A stretch of 64,000 bases of DNA from Metaphire vulgaris. Lineage: Eukaryota > Annelida > Clitellata > Crassiclitellata > Megascolecidae. The stretch spans positions 4,279,220-4,343,219 of the forward strand of contig CM030856.1 in NCBI GenBank assembly GCA_018105865.1, read 5' to 3'. This document shows positions 1 to 12,134 of the stretch, in pieces (the first letter of the stretch is position 1; the number at the start of each line of letters is the position of its first letter). Position numbers and translations under genes: made by a program. The notes beneath the pieces are model-generated. The model had not been told where the DNA came from, did not search any database, and was given only the letters and a program-made list of their open reading frames with translations.

Positions 1-1
1 A

Positions 2-2120
2 TATTCCTTCATCAAATACAGCGTTTTGGCTGATGCAGTATTCTGTTACCCCTGTCGTATATATCCAAGCAATTCAGGCAACAGAGATCCATCTTTTATC
101 ACGAAAGGTAATCGTGATTGGAAAAATTTACATCACAAACTAGCAAAGCACTCCAGAACTCAAGTCCACATTGAGTGCCAATCAAAGTGGCATTGTTTTC
201 AGAATAGTGAAAAACAAGGTTCTGTGTTATCCCAGTTATCATCACAGCATAAAAAACTGTGGAAGAGAATAGGCAGTACATCCAGAAAGTTATCGAAATA
301 TTACTGCTTCTATGTCGTCAAGGACTTGCATTTAGAGGTCATGACGAAACACTGCTTAGTGGTAACAGAGGAAATTTTCTTGAACTTTGCTCATTTCTGT
401 CGAAGTAAGATGCCCAATTTGCATCTAAGCTGAAAGTATACCACAATCTAACCAGCCCTGATGTGCAGAACGAAATAATTCACATAGCCGCAAAAAATGT
501 TGTGAGGACAGTAGTTCGTCAGGTTAAGGATGCTGGTTTCTACTGTCTTCTTGCAGACGAGGCAAGATCTTTCAAAACTGAACAGCTGGCTATATGCCTA
601 CGGTATGTTACGCCAGATCTACAGATTAAGGAGCGATTCTTGATGTTTGTCGACTGCTCTGACTCTAGGGATGCAGAAGGAATTGCACAATGTTTGTTGA
701 AATCTCTTGAAGGAGTGGGTTTGAAAAGCATTCCAATTGTTGCGCAAGCATACGATGGAGCTAGTGTAATGTCAGGCCATCAAAACGGAGTGCAACGGAA
801 AATTCGTGAGATTTATCCCATGGCTTTTTACGTACATTGCATGTCGCATAGATTTAACTTAATTGTTGTGGATATGTGCAAAGTCAATAGATGCATAATA
901 GCATTCTTTGGAGTACTGGAAGCACTGTATGTATTCTTCTCGAGGCCGGAGCCCACAAGACATTTGTCAACACACAGGGCCTTCTTGGCCTGAAAGCAAT
1001 TGAATTAACTCAGCTGAGTGACACCAGATGGGCCTGTCGATGGCGAAACGTTAATGCAGTTAAAACATGTTTCAAAAGTTTGCTGACATGTCTTACCGAA
1101 TTGTCTAGTCCGGAATCCCGCTGCTTTGTCGAAGCTCAAGGCTTGCTGCATCAGATGCGCAAAACTGGGTTTCTTGTGTGCCTCGCTGTCTTTGATAAAG
1201 TACTTGCACTCGTCCACGTTGTGCATGAGGCTTTGCAGGCAAAAGGAACCACCATTGCGACAGCGCATACCATGATCACCGGCACTATTGCGGCCATTAG
1301 GAAAATGAGATCTGACGAAAATGATTGGAAGGCATTATGGAGTCAAGTAGAGAATCTCAGAAGAGAAGCTGGCACGGAAGATCTTTCTGAGTCAGCCGCT
1401 ACGTCATCAATTAAAGGAGAATCGGAAATCCCACAACGACGTCCGCGAAAGGTGCCTCGAATGGCCGATTTCGTTATTTTCTCAACTTGTGGTCAGCGAG
1501 AGATCATCGACTCTGCCTGCCCTTCTTATCCTCTTGCGACTGGAACTGCAAGAGTGGCTCAGCGTGAAAGTGAACTGGAAGTTTGGAAGAAACAGATCTA
1601 CTTACCTGTTGCCGATGCACTCGTTGTTGAAATGCAACACCGTTTCATGGATAATGAAACATTAGCTCTAGTGAGGTCTGTTTCTGCTACTTTTAATTTT
1701 GATCTTGATGGCATTGATCATCTCTTACACCTTTATGGCAAGTCACTGAACTTCAATGCCGATCTGGTAAAAAGCGAGATGCAAATAATGAAAGCAGCTG
1801 TATCTGATTTGTCTGCTGATCATGTTGATGTGTTCTCATTGGAGAAAGTGGGACTGTCTACAAATTTTATGGTGAAGCTTCCAAATCTGTTCAAGCTAAT
1901 GCAGCTAGCTTTTACACTCCCCGTAAGTTCGTCGACTTGTGAAAGATCGTTCTCTGCTATGCGCAGAGTGAAGAATTACATGCGCGCAACAATGGGTCAA
2001 GAACGGTTTTCTGATGTTTCAATTTTGGCAATCGAATCTGATCTTTCCAGTAAACTTGTAGCATCTGAGCTGATGGATGAATTCGCTAACTGCAAGCAGC
2101 GAAAAATGAAGTTGTTTTGA
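2..2120 (+). pseudogene. hAT-like transposase with TTF/ZMYM-type finger (copy A), broken in three places
   Basis: The product is a DNA transposase expected to act in the nucleus. In order are a TTF/ZMYM1-like zinc finger (about 29-190, residues ADAVFCYPCRIYP and a later H-x-H), a DUF4371-type hAT core (about 300-1700), and a C-terminal hAT dimerisation motif near 1900-2090 (SSSTCERSFSAMRR). Compared with copy B, this copy lost one A in an A run near 251-256, has a TAT-to-TAA stop at about 408, and lost one C in a C run near 952. The reading frame therefore splits into the pieces 26-433, 463-993 and 891-2120. Copy A keeps the C-terminal dimerisation region in frame, which copy B does not. Family assignment is from remembered motifs. 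Confidence 0.8.
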
Positions 2121-2300
2121 AGCGCATAAGATGAACATGTGCTTTAGGGTGACCGCGAAACAACATAAAAGCAGCACTGACATGTTTCGTTCATGAAAAG
2201 GAGGTTTTCATTGCAGAGAATTCGATATTTATGCATTAACATTGTTAAAAACCCACCCCTTCATTGCCTACCCACTTCTAATTTCCTATCTCCGCCTATG
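2121..2300 (+). repeat. 3' untranslated tail and right inverted-repeat end of copy A
   Basis: The sequence after the transposase stop is shared with copy B up to CTCCGCCTATG and contains CATTGCCTACCC. Both are imperfectly inverted relative to the left end of copy B near 45606-45645. It is the 3' terminus of the DNA transposon. Confidence 0.65.
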
Positions 2301-2344
2301 AATGTCTTGAGTAGAATATAAGGGTGTCACAGATGGTGGCAGCG
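2301..2344 (+). repeat. Remnant of a 5' LTR end plus primer-binding-site-like motif
   Basis: The bases 2301-2333 end in GGGTGTCACA and are followed by TGGTGGCAGCG at 2334-2344. This motif is commonly found just downstream of the 5' LTR in animal Ty3/gypsy elements. Only about 33 bp of LTR remain because the DNA transposon copy A abuts it. The assignment rests on position and motif, not on a second LTR copy, which is absent here. Confidence 0.5.
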
Positions 2345-2901
2345 ATAATTCGAACACTACGTCTGTACGTTGCGATAATTTCGATACTGAGTTGTAGCGA
2401 AAGTTGGACGGACGTGACCTTGAGCGAAGGCGTTGGAATTCTGTTGGGATCAATTGTATGGAATTTTCTGTTTCTGGAGTTGTGTGTTGTTTTTCAAGAA
2501 CGGTAGACGGTAATTCCATTGGTGTATTATTCAAGGGATAATCACGGAAAGTTCCAGTCGAACATTTACTTCAGTTGTTGACGAAGAATATTGAGAATAA
2601 TTATCGCATCACAAGGATACTTTAAATTACAAGGATATTTCACAAAAGAAAATAACTCAGGATTGGTCTGCGGAAAAAAAAGAAAAGAAAGCAGTAACGT
2701 TACAATCATTCATTGTGTGATAAGTTGACAGGTTATTTTTATTAGTCTGTAAATGAAAGTGTAATTAATTGTTGAAGTGGTTTTCAAATATTTTCACTGT
2801 GTTGTATTGGTTTACAAGTGAAGGAGATTTAGGGTTATTGAATATTGTGTGGAGTAATTTTGGAATTTATGTCAATTGTTTAGAATTTGTGTCGTGTTAT
2901 A
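2345..2901 (+). other. 5' leader of the Gmr1-like element
   Basis: AT-rich sequence between the primer-binding-like motif and the gag ATG at 2902. No gene-sized frame is convincing and no repeat structure is visible; it is where a packaging signal would be expected. Confidence 0.4.
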
Positions 2902-5517
2902 ATGGATCAATTGTCAGAGGATAACAGAAAAAAGATAAAGAAGTCGAGCACAGCAAGGTTGCAAACTATCTTGTCAAGAGTTGGGTTGGAGGATGTTATT
3001 TCGCAATTATCGAGAATACAATTAATGGACGAGGTAGCCAAACAATGGGTAGCCAAACAGGGTACAGAAGAAGGAAGAATGGTCAAAGAGGTGGTATCTG
3101 AGGAGGAAGAGGTACAAACAAGAGAAATAAATGTCATTACACTGTTGGAGATGTGGAGAGAGGAAAGGATGGAGAAGGAGAGAAAGGATGAGGAGAAAGA
3201 AAGACAGTACAGAATGGAACGTGAAGAGAAGGAGAGAAAGGATGAGGAGAAAGAAAGACAGTACAGAATGGAACGTGAGGAGGAGAGAAAGGAGGAAGAG
3301 AGGAGGAAACAAGAGAAAGCAGAGCAGGAATTGGTGTGGCAGAGATTGTTGAGAATGTCTGAGGACAGAGCGCAGAGTGAGAAAGACGAAAGGTTAAGAG
3401 TTGAGAGATTGAGACAACAAGAATTACAAAAACAGTCAGATAGAGAAAAGTCATTGGTGTATCGGTTCAAACAGATTGGTGATTCATTGAAACATGCCCT
3501 ACCATATATGCCTGGTGATCCTGTAGAAATACCGGTATATTTTGAAAATGTGGAAAGAATTTTTAAGGCATTCCGTGTAGAAGAAGAACTGTGGGTAAAA
3601 TTATTGTTACCATTATTGGCTACTAAAGCGAGTACTGTGATTAGTCGCTTGACACCAACTGAAATAGATTCATACACAACTGTAAAAGAATGCATTTTAA
3701 AGGAATTCAAATTAACACCGGTAGAATATAAGAGGAAATTTGTAACTCTTACCAAATTTAGAGATGAAACTTTTGGGTCATATGCCAACAAGTTGAGAGC
3801 TTTGTTTCATTATTATTTGAAGAGTAAACAAATTAATAATGGTTATGACAAATTAGTGGATTTGTTAGTTGCAGATCGATTGAAGGAATCATTGCAACCG
3901 GATGTGTTACAGTTTGTAATGACAAAAGAAGGTTTAGAGGTTTTTACTGTTTCACAAATTGCAGATTTGGCAGACTTGTATGTCAATAATCGAATAGGTG
4001 TTATTAAACCGGAAACATCTAGTAAACAAGAGAATGAACATAAATTTCATGCAAGCGGATCAAAAGATTGGGGATCTAGCAAATTTGGAATGTACAAATG
4101 GAAAAATTCAACAGAGGGACATAAACCAAAGATAGGAAGTTCAAATTTTGGGAAGAAAAATTATGGGAACATACACCATAATCAATTGCATGAAATTTCA
4201 AATCAAGGGAAAGCACCAACGAAGAAATGTTACATATGCAATTCTATTTTTCACCTAGCTTACATGTGTCCACGACAAGAGAAAAAATACCCAGTGTCTT
4301 CCGTTAATGCTTGTTCAGTAATACCGCATGAACTGATTAAAATAATAAAAACGTGTGATAATGTTGATGTACAGGTAGATTCTATTGAAAGTAATTCAAG
4401 AACAGTAATGAAGTGTGTAATATCTAATGATGTCAATGAACAGAAGTTATGTAACGGAGAAGAGGAGAATTTGTTAACTAATGATGTGAAATTGAGATGT
4501 TGTAAATTGAAACATGTTAACATTGAAATTGTGGGTGTAAATAAGTTAAATCCTGTGCAAATTTCTGGTCTTATAGATTCTGGAACGGAGATGCCAGTAA
4601 TCGATCAGAAGTTGTTAGAGGGCATGCAAGTAAACGAAGTAGGATGTGTTAATGTTCAGGGTGTCACAGGTGAACCTATTTGTGCTAAATTAGTGACTGT
4701 AAATATGCGTTTGTGTGCACAAAATATTGGTTTTGGTTGTCAGGAAAACATTGGAAATTATCTACCAGTGATGTGTGCAGTTGTAAATAATTTGGGTAAT
4801 CGAGAACAGTTGTTGATTCATCCTGAAATTATCCAAGAACTAGAAATGACAACTACATCAGTCGTAAATCCTGTGATAAGTAATGTATTAACAAGATCAC
4901 AAATAACAAACTTGAATGAAGGGGTGCGAGAGGTGACTGAAATGAAGGATACGAAAGTAGAGGATGAATTTGTCAATCAGATAGAAGAAAATGAAGTGGA
5001 GGATGAGCAAATCAGTGAATATTCTCAGTCACAAGATTATGGGTTAGCAGAATTAGTTGGGAATGAAGATGATTATAAATTAGAAGATGCAAAAATGGAG
5101 GAGAGTAATGAAAATTTGGAAAATGTTACAGAATTGAAAGCAGATTCAGAATTATTTGCATTACAACAGAAGGAAGATGAATCTTTGAGTAACTGGTGGG
5201 AGTTATCTAAGAAAAATGGATCAGGGTTTGTTGTTATTAACAATTTGTTATATAAAATACAACAGAATGTAACTGGTAAAGTGTATCAATTAGTTTTACC
5301 GAAGGTGAGAAGGAATAAGGTGCTAGAATTAGCACATGACTCGATTTTTGGCGGACATCTAGCTTTTGTAAAAACTTTTGAAAGAATCAAGATGTCATTT
5401 GTTTGGCCAAAAATGAGGAAAGACGTTTTTTGGTATTGCAAAACATGTAAACCATGCCAGTTGAATACTCGAGTGTTAGTAACTGATAGAGTACCAATTA
5501 CACCTATTGCAAGATAA
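2902..5517 (+). pseudogene. Gag-protease-integrase N-terminus of the Gmr1-like element
   Basis: I take ATG 2902 as the start; the frame upstream has only a TTG. Residues about 77-180 are a charged coiled coil containing a near-perfect 54-nt internal duplication (about 3178-3285). The capsid-like gag region is about residues 200-370. A zinc knuckle C-x2-C-x4-H-x4-C lies at about 443-456 (CYICNSIFHLAYMC). A retroviral-type aspartic protease motif (IDSGTE) is at about 558. The end of the frame is the HHCC zinc-binding domain of integrase (about 5290-5510, ending with the C-x2-C pair). The TAA at 5515 is a premature stop: the same frame continues directly into the integrase core. It would make virus-like particle and polyprotein components in the cytoplasm. 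Confidence 0.85.
3178..3285 (+). repeat. Tandem duplication inside the gag coiled coil
   Basis: Two adjacent copies of a purine-rich unit of about 54 nt encode the repeated peptide ERKDEEKERQYRMERE. It lengthens a charged helix and keeps the frame, so the coding function was still selected when it arose or it is a recent slippage event. Confidence 0.75.
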
Positions 5518-6012
5518 CAAATCCCATATAGAAAGTTGAATATCGATTGCATTGGACCAATCGAACCGCCATCGGCTGCGGGACACAAATATGTTTTATG
5601 TGCTGTAGATTATTGTACGCGTTTTCCTAGTGTCATGTTATTGAAAAGTTTAAGTGCTAAAGCTGTATGTGATGCTTTACTAACTTTATTTGTGAATGTA
5701 GGTATACCAGCTATTGTGACTAGTGATTGTGGAACGAACTTCACAGCTAAACTAACGAGGGAGTTTATGAAAATGTTGGGGTGTAGCCCAACATTTCACA
5801 CGCCGGGTCATCCACAAAGTTCGGGGTTGGTAGAAAGGTGGAATCAAAGTTACAAGCGTATGATCAAACATGTTATTGCTGATAAACCGAGGCAGTGGCA
5901 TCTTATCATTCCATTTGTCGTGTGGGCTTTAAGAGAAGTGCCGAATGCTACAACAGGTATTTCGCCCCATGAATTAGTGTATGGAACCATTCCAAGGGGA
6001 CCACTACCTTGT
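5518..6012 (+). pseudogene. Integrase catalytic core of the Gmr1-like element
   Basis: The frame continues from the preceding block after the TAA. It contains the core triad: D in NIDCIGP (about 5543), D in VTSDCGTNF (about 5725) and E in GLVERWNQS (about 5835). The motif TPGHPQSSG is typical of gypsy integrases. The frame is lost at about 6010 (stop at 6013-6015), where the coding potential moves to another frame. The enzyme inserts cDNA into chromosomal DNA; this copy cannot make it in one piece. Confidence 0.85.
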
Positions 6013-6578
6013 TAAAAGAAATATGGGCGGAGGAAATTGAATTACCTGAAAATATTGGAAAAGAGCCAATAACTTATTTGAAGAAATTAAAAGAAAACAT
6101 AAGTCAAGCTTTGAAATTTGCAGATGAACATGCTCAAGTAAAACAAAAACAGTATGCAGATCATTATAATAAAACTGCTGTTGATAAAGAGTTTGATCCA
6201 GGTGAATTAGTTGTGGTTTTGTACCCGACATCAAGTAACAAATTGTTATCGAAATGGCATGGTCCATGTCAAGTGTTAAAGCGTAGGTCAAAACATTCTT
6301 ATTTGGTTGATTTAAATGACCAAGGACATAAAATTATTCATGCTAATAAAATGAAGAAATATTATGTTCGTGCATTAAACTGTGTGGCTGTAATTGATGA
6401 TGATATTAACGTTGGTGAAGTTGTTGAACAACCATGCAACTTAGAAAAGGTTGAATCTTTGTGTATTAATGAAAATCAATTGTGTCATTTAAGTCAAGAT
6501 CAACGTAAGGATTTAATGATGTTGTTGAATGAATTTGATGACAGATTTAGTGTAAAACCAGGGTTATGTAAGTTATAA
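6009..6578 (+). pseudogene. Integrase C-terminal region and spacer to RT
   Basis: The frame encodes the integrase tail, including a chromatin/DNA-binding segment around KWHGPCQVLKRRS and a conserved HANKMKKYY. It then runs into the spacer typical of the N-terminus of RT (LLNEFDDRFSVKPG). It directly links integrase to reverse transcriptase on the same strand, confirming the IN-before-RT order. A one-base shift near 6578 breaks the frame again. Confidence 0.75.
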
Positions 6579-7505
6579 AACATGAAATTAGTTTGAAATC
6601 AGATTTTGTACCCAGAAGATTACAAGCGTATAGAGTACCGTTAGCTTTTAGATCTGATGTGGAAAAACAATTAAAGCAACTGTTGGATGATGAAATTATA
6701 AGACCTTCAAATAGTCCTATGACGAGTCCAATGGTAATTGTGAGAAAGAAAACTGGAGATTTACGTTTAGCATGTGATTTTCGATATGTAAATAAGTATA
6801 CTATACCAAGACCCTATCCAATGCCAGTAATTAGTGATGTGTTAAATAAAATCGCAAAAGCAAAGTTTATTTCAGTGTTTGATTGCAGAAGTGCGTATTG
6901 GTCTTGTGAAGTTGCTGAAGAAGATAAATGGAAAACGGCTTTTATAACTCATTTGGGTGTTTTTGAGTGGAATCGGGTGCCGTTTGGATTAATTGATTCA
7001 GGTCGTACTTTTGTAAGAGCAATTGATTTTGTATTACAACCTTTAAAAACGTGTTGTGAACCATATGTAGATGACATTTCTGTATATTCTAGCTCATGGG
7101 AAGAACATTTAACTGACATTCGGAAATTTTTACAAGTCATGAGAAATAATCAGTTGACTTTAAATTTGAGTAAATGTGAATTTGGGAAAAGTGAAATAAA
7201 ATTCATAGGTCATATCGTGGGTTCAGGAAACATTAAAATGGATCCTTTGAAAATTAAAGCAATTTTAGATTTAAGGAGACCAGAGACAAAGAAAGAAGTG
7301 AAACAATATTTAGGATTCTTTGGATTCTATCGGGTCTTTTTGCCAGCATTTGCTGACGTAGCTATACCTTTTACAGAGTTAACAAAGAAAGAGAAACCTA
7401 ATGTAATAGTTTGGACACCAGAACTTGAAAATGTATTTTATAAATTGAAGAATATGGTTTGTTCACGGTATATTTTAACTGATTTTGAAATTGGCACTCC
7501 TCTAA
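6579..7505 (+). pseudogene. Reverse transcriptase of the Gmr1-like element (3' truncated)
   Basis: The region has the palm and finger motifs of gypsy reverse transcriptases: KKTGDLRLACDFR, FSVFDCRSAYW, a PFGL box, the catalytic YVDD at about 7063-7074, and FIGHIVG. It ends in the connection region (QYLGFFGFYRVFLPAFA, FTELTKKEK). Sequence similarity stops abruptly at about 7505 and a GC-richer gypsy fragment begins, so RNase H is missing. The breakpoint marks a deletion or a recombination between two retroelements. Confidence 0.85.
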
Positions 7506-8017
7506 GACTATTGTCGGCTCGTGGCCCGTCATCCGAGTCTGAGATCTTTAGAGAAATGTGCCAAATGCTGGTATAGAGAAAATACGTACGAACCGAGGAC
7601 AAACGGTCTCATAGGACGTCACTACCCCAAGTGGGAAAAGTATTATCAGGGACCTTTTGTCATCACCGCCCAAACGGGTCCCCTGAATTTTAGAGCACTT
7701 GGACAACCTTACTCGGTACGTCTCCGAAGGAATCGACGAGTCGAACTAACGAAACACCGACCCGCCAACACCACCCGCTCCTGAAGAAGAGATAGGCGAA
7801 GTGTATGGCGGCCGCCAACGGATGATCAATCGATCTTAGACGATGGAGAAATCCTTGTCTATTTGAACATTCCGCCCCCACTCGAACCACCGAGGTCGGA
7901 CGAGAGGGAAGACGATTTTCCGGCGCGTCGCCAGGTCTTGCGCCCTCGCCTTAGGACGAATCGCTTTTGCAACTAACTGGTCGGGCTCGGCCCGACGCCG
8001 CGAAGAGGGAGGGACGC
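7506..8017 (+). mobile_element. 3' end of a second gypsy pol gene (integrase C-terminus) and polypurine tract
   Basis: The frame at 7521-7784 contains YPKWEKYYQGPFVITAQTGP, matching the integrase tail of gypsy elements. The tail of the gypsy element at 23.8 kb has the related PKWQLCYEGPYVVTRQTSP. A proline/arginine-rich pol terminus follows to about 7975. A polypurine tract (GAAGAGGGAGGGA, about 8002-8014) precedes TGTGAA at 8018. It is a fragment of an element distinct from the Gmr1-like one. Confidence 0.7.
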
Positions 8018-9375
<1,358 letters not shown>

Positions 9376-9521
9376 CAGACGTAGTCGAATCGAGGAGGGC
9401 GTCAGATGAAATCGGACTGCGCAATTAACAGCGTCGTTGACATTCAAACAATCTAATATAGTGAACCAGTTCATCAATCCACTAGTTACGCATAAGTATA
9501 CTAACTTCAATATCTATAGAT
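9376..9521. other. Short spacer with no recognised feature
   Basis: AT-rich DNA directly upstream of the ZBED-like ATG. It should contain the left part of the hAT element, but no CAGTGGTTCT-type terminus matching the one at 38120-38134 is visible. Confidence 0.3.
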
Positions 9522-9883
9522 ATGTCAAAGAGACGACAGCATGACAAATCATACGTTTCATTTGGATTTACTTTTGTTAAAGAACGGGATGGTACACAGA
9601 AGTCCCAGTGTTTTTTGTGTGGAAAGATTTTTTGTAACGATTATCTGAAACCTTCAAGACTGAAAGAACATCTCTACTCATTCCATCCTCAAAACTCTTC
9701 AGAATACTGTAGAAACTTTCCAACAAAAGAAAGCTTGCTTTGAAAGAACAGGAATGCTACCAAAGCTTGGATTTATGCCAACACGATATGTGTGTGGCAC
9801 TATCCAAAACGCAACCATAGTTTTCAGTACTTGCAGACAGCAAACAACAGCGATCTCATTAAGACGGGCATAAAAATTTGTAT
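9522..9883 (+). pseudogene. N-terminus of a ZBED5-like hAT transposase-derived protein, cut by an LTR
   Basis: From ATG 9522 the frame contains a BED-like zinc finger with C-x2-C (QCFLCGK) followed by LKPSRLKEHLYSFHP, the pattern of the N-terminus of ZBED5/SCAND3-like hAT proteins. The frame is lost at about 9742. Similarity ends exactly where the LTR of gypsy element 2 begins at 9884. The matching 3' end may be the hAT terminus at 37855-38134, on the far side of the second LTR of the same family. BED fingers bind DNA; the catalytic part is missing. Confidence 0.65.
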
Positions 9884-10287
9884 TGTGAAGCGATATTCGC
9901 CGCTAGGGGGCACAGTTCCCCGGATACTGACCGCTAGAGGCGCTGGCGGCCCAGTATAAATAGGGCCGCCGGACAGAAGCTCTCTCTCTCTCTTCGGCGG
10001 GAGCATTTTGGGCGGTGGGCTCTTTCGGCCGTAGTTTTGCTGGATTTGCTTGTTCTATTTAGTCTGTTTGGGTTGTAATGTTTTTTAAGGTGAATTTGAA
10101 GTGAATTTGAAATAATAATAAGCGATACTGAAAATCTACACTCGTGTTAGCGTTCGCTCATTTTAAATCGACGACGTACAGTGGAACTCGCAGTCCTCGA
10201 CCTACTAAGGCACGAGGCCGAACCACGACGCGGGACGCTTTCGCCATCCTAGGGTGCAAAGGGGGGCGTTTCCTCCCTACCGTTTCA
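9884..10287 (+). repeat. 5' LTR of gypsy element 2 (404 bp)
   Basis: The repeat begins TGTGAAGCGATATTCGC and ends CCTACCGTTTCA. The same 404-bp length recurs at 37451-37854 in the same orientation with few differences. A TATA box (TATAAATAG) lies at about 9955-9963 in the promoter part. The LTR is followed directly by a primer-binding site. Confidence 0.85.
9955..9963 (+). promoter_or_regulatory. TATA box of the gypsy-2 LTR promoter
   Basis: TATAAATAG preceded by a GC-rich block, conserved in the second LTR at about 37522-37530. It is the likely core promoter for element transcription. Confidence 0.6.
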
Positions 10288-10304
10288 CTGGTACCGGAAC
10301 CGGG
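10288..10304 (+). other. Primer-binding site of gypsy element 2
   Basis: CTGGTACCGGAACCGGG follows the LTR end immediately, the position where a tRNA 3' end primes minus-strand synthesis. The element at 17.4 kb has a related CTGGTACCAGAAGTG at the same position, supporting the assignment and kinship. Confidence 0.55.
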
Positions 10305-10569
10305 TGAGTTTTGTACGTCGGTCGATTTTGTGTTTTTTGGATAGTTTTCAGATTTTTGATTGCGAACGCGGCCGTTTTCTTTGGGTTACTCGAGCGCGTG
10401 CGTTCAGCCGGCGCCATTTTTTTCTTTGTTGAGCGAGCTCATGCTAGCTGCCGGGTGAGCGCCACTTTTCGTTTTTTGCCGTTGGGCAGGCACGAGGCCA
10501 ACGGACGGCAGTTTTTGATCAAAAAGCGCGCGAAACTTTAGATCTGTCGAGCAGCGCTTAATTGAAAAG

Positions 10570-12134
10570 ATGGACAGAGCCGATAGAGACGTGGAGATAC
10601 GCTTCGAAGGGCAGCAAGTCTTTTACCGTTACGTGGACCGTCGCAGTCCGGACACAGATGAGGGGTATTCGTCTACGGGTGCGCAGCGGCGGCAGCGATT
10701 GAGTGAACACGATGCCGCCGTGGGAGGTGACTCCCCGGATTTTCGATCGAGCCACGCTGACCGAGATCGACATTTTTTTAGACAGACTGATGCGCAGTGT
10801 ACGGCCGAGCGTGTCACTGATGCACGGCGGTTAAGCGAATTTTCCGCAGACGCACGAATGCGCAAGGAAATTTTCGACCGCGGAATACAGAGTAATTTTG
10901 GACGATCTCGCGAGCGAGTGACTGAAAATGACGATGCTCAGACGCGAAATGTGGTTGTCTATCACGAAATACGGAATAATACACGGTCGTTGTGCGATTT
11001 TTCTGAAAACACCGCAGATTTGCGGCAGCCGTGGGATTTTTCTACCGACGCCGTCGATACATGGGCGCACAAAAAAAACAGACGCGACAGAATTACGATC
11101 GGCCGGACGACTCTGACATCGTCGAAACGCGTTACAGAATTCGTACACGTGAAACCGGCGTTCAAACCGAAAACCCATCTGGCGATCTGATGGTAAACGA
11201 TAAATTAGAGGAAATTCTTAAAACGTTGAAATATCAAGAAGCCAGACAACGATGTATGGAAGGCCGTGTTGACAGTTTAGCGGCGGTAGTGTTATCATCG
11301 TCGCGCGACAGTGCAACGCCCTCTAGCGACCATGCGACTTTCGAAAACCGATCATATTCTGCGCAGCGATCGCCGGTTAGATTTAACGATCGGGAAACGC
11401 GCCGCGAGTTGAGACGAACTACACCTTACAAGTTCGAGACCGAAAGTCGAGTTAGCGGTATCAGGTCTTGGCGGGAAAATGTTGGATTTGAGCCAAGTGA
11501 CCGGCGTTGCTTTAACTGCCTATCAGCTTTTCACTCTGTTAAAGACTGTGCGTTTAGGCGTAGGCCTAGACCTAGAAATTTTGTGGCAGCGGTTAACCGG
11601 AACACGGTTAACCGGAACAAAAATAAATCCGCGATGCGAGTAAGCTCCGTTTTTAACGAAAATACACGCGATTCTAATGCATTCTACATCCGTGCTCGGA
11701 TTAACAATCATGATGTGCACTCTTTACTCGATTCCGGATGTGGGCCAAATTTACTTAATGTAAAAGTCGCTGAAGGCGTCGAACTTCAGCCATGTGACAA
11801 AATCCTTTTTGCCGGGAACGGTTCGCAAATTGATGTTTTGGGCCAGTGTTACCTAACCGTTAATTTTGGGAGCAATTTTAAACCGCAGATTAGATTCATC
11901 GTTACTGAAACTGTACAAGAAATTATTCTGGGCTCAGAATTTCTATCTAGCCAGGGCTGTTGCCAGGATTTCAATCGGGGAATTTTGTATTGCGGCCGCC
12001 ACCGTTTTAATTTGGCTAAGAAAGACGGGAGCCAGTGGGTAAGACACGTTCGAATGACCGAACTGGCGGCGCTCGAGTCTTTTCCACAGGCAGCTGTGAG
12101 TGCTAAAATTCAAAAGGGAAATTTTCAAATTTAA
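10570..12134 (+). pseudogene. Gag-protease region of gypsy element 2, one frameshift in an A8 run
   Basis: ATG 10570 opens an arginine/aspartate-rich gag N-terminus. Coding potential switches frame at the run of eight A at 11071-11078 and continues to 12134. The second part has a predicted coiled coil (around 11190-11290), a zinc knuckle C-x2-C-x4-H-x4-C (CFNCLSAFHSVKDC, about 11515-11556) and an aspartic protease motif LLDSGCG (about 11725). The protease is clearly related to that of the gypsy element at 20.38 kb (shared ILGSEFL/ILLGMEFL motifs). No capsid-like block is obvious, so gag may carry an internal deletion. Confidence 0.7.

Larger units (their letters stand above)
1..2300 (+). mobile_element. 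OTU/hAT-like DNA transposon, copy A (5' truncated by the window edge)
   Basis: The stretch matches 47438-49739 almost base for base: I counted about six substitutions and exactly four single-base indels. It therefore represents the 3' half of the same transposon family as copy B. Its right end matches the right inverted-repeat end of copy B (ending at about 2299). Directly after it, at 2301, begins a short LTR remnant of the gypsy element at 2301-7505. The simplest reading is that the transposon inserted into that LTR about 33 bp before its end. The left half, including the OTU domain, lies outside the window. Confidence 0.85.
2301..7505 (+). mobile_element. Gmr1-like Ty3/gypsy retrotransposon with integrase before reverse transcriptase (truncated)
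   Basis: Domains run gag, zinc knuckle, protease, integrase zinc-binding, integrase core, integrase tail, reverse transcriptase. This pol order is the Ty1/copia order, but the sequences are Ty3/gypsy-like. That combination is the diagnostic arrangement of the Gmr1 group, first reported from cod and other deuterostomes. The element carries one in-frame stop (5515-5517) and two frameshifts (about 6010 and 6578). It is cut off at about 7505 inside the region between RT and RNase H, so there is no RNase H or 3' LTR. AT-rich codon use contrasts with the GC-rich fragment that follows. Confidence 0.85.

Noticed and set aside
2907..3791. Long minus-strand frame opposite gag
   Set aside because: Shadow of the coiled-coil coding region; rich in Ser/Leu without a domain.
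10144..10541. Short plus-strand frames in and just after the gypsy-2 LTR
   Set aside because: They cross the LTR and leader; the same first frame recurs in the second LTR at 37712, so it reflects LTR sequence, not a gene.
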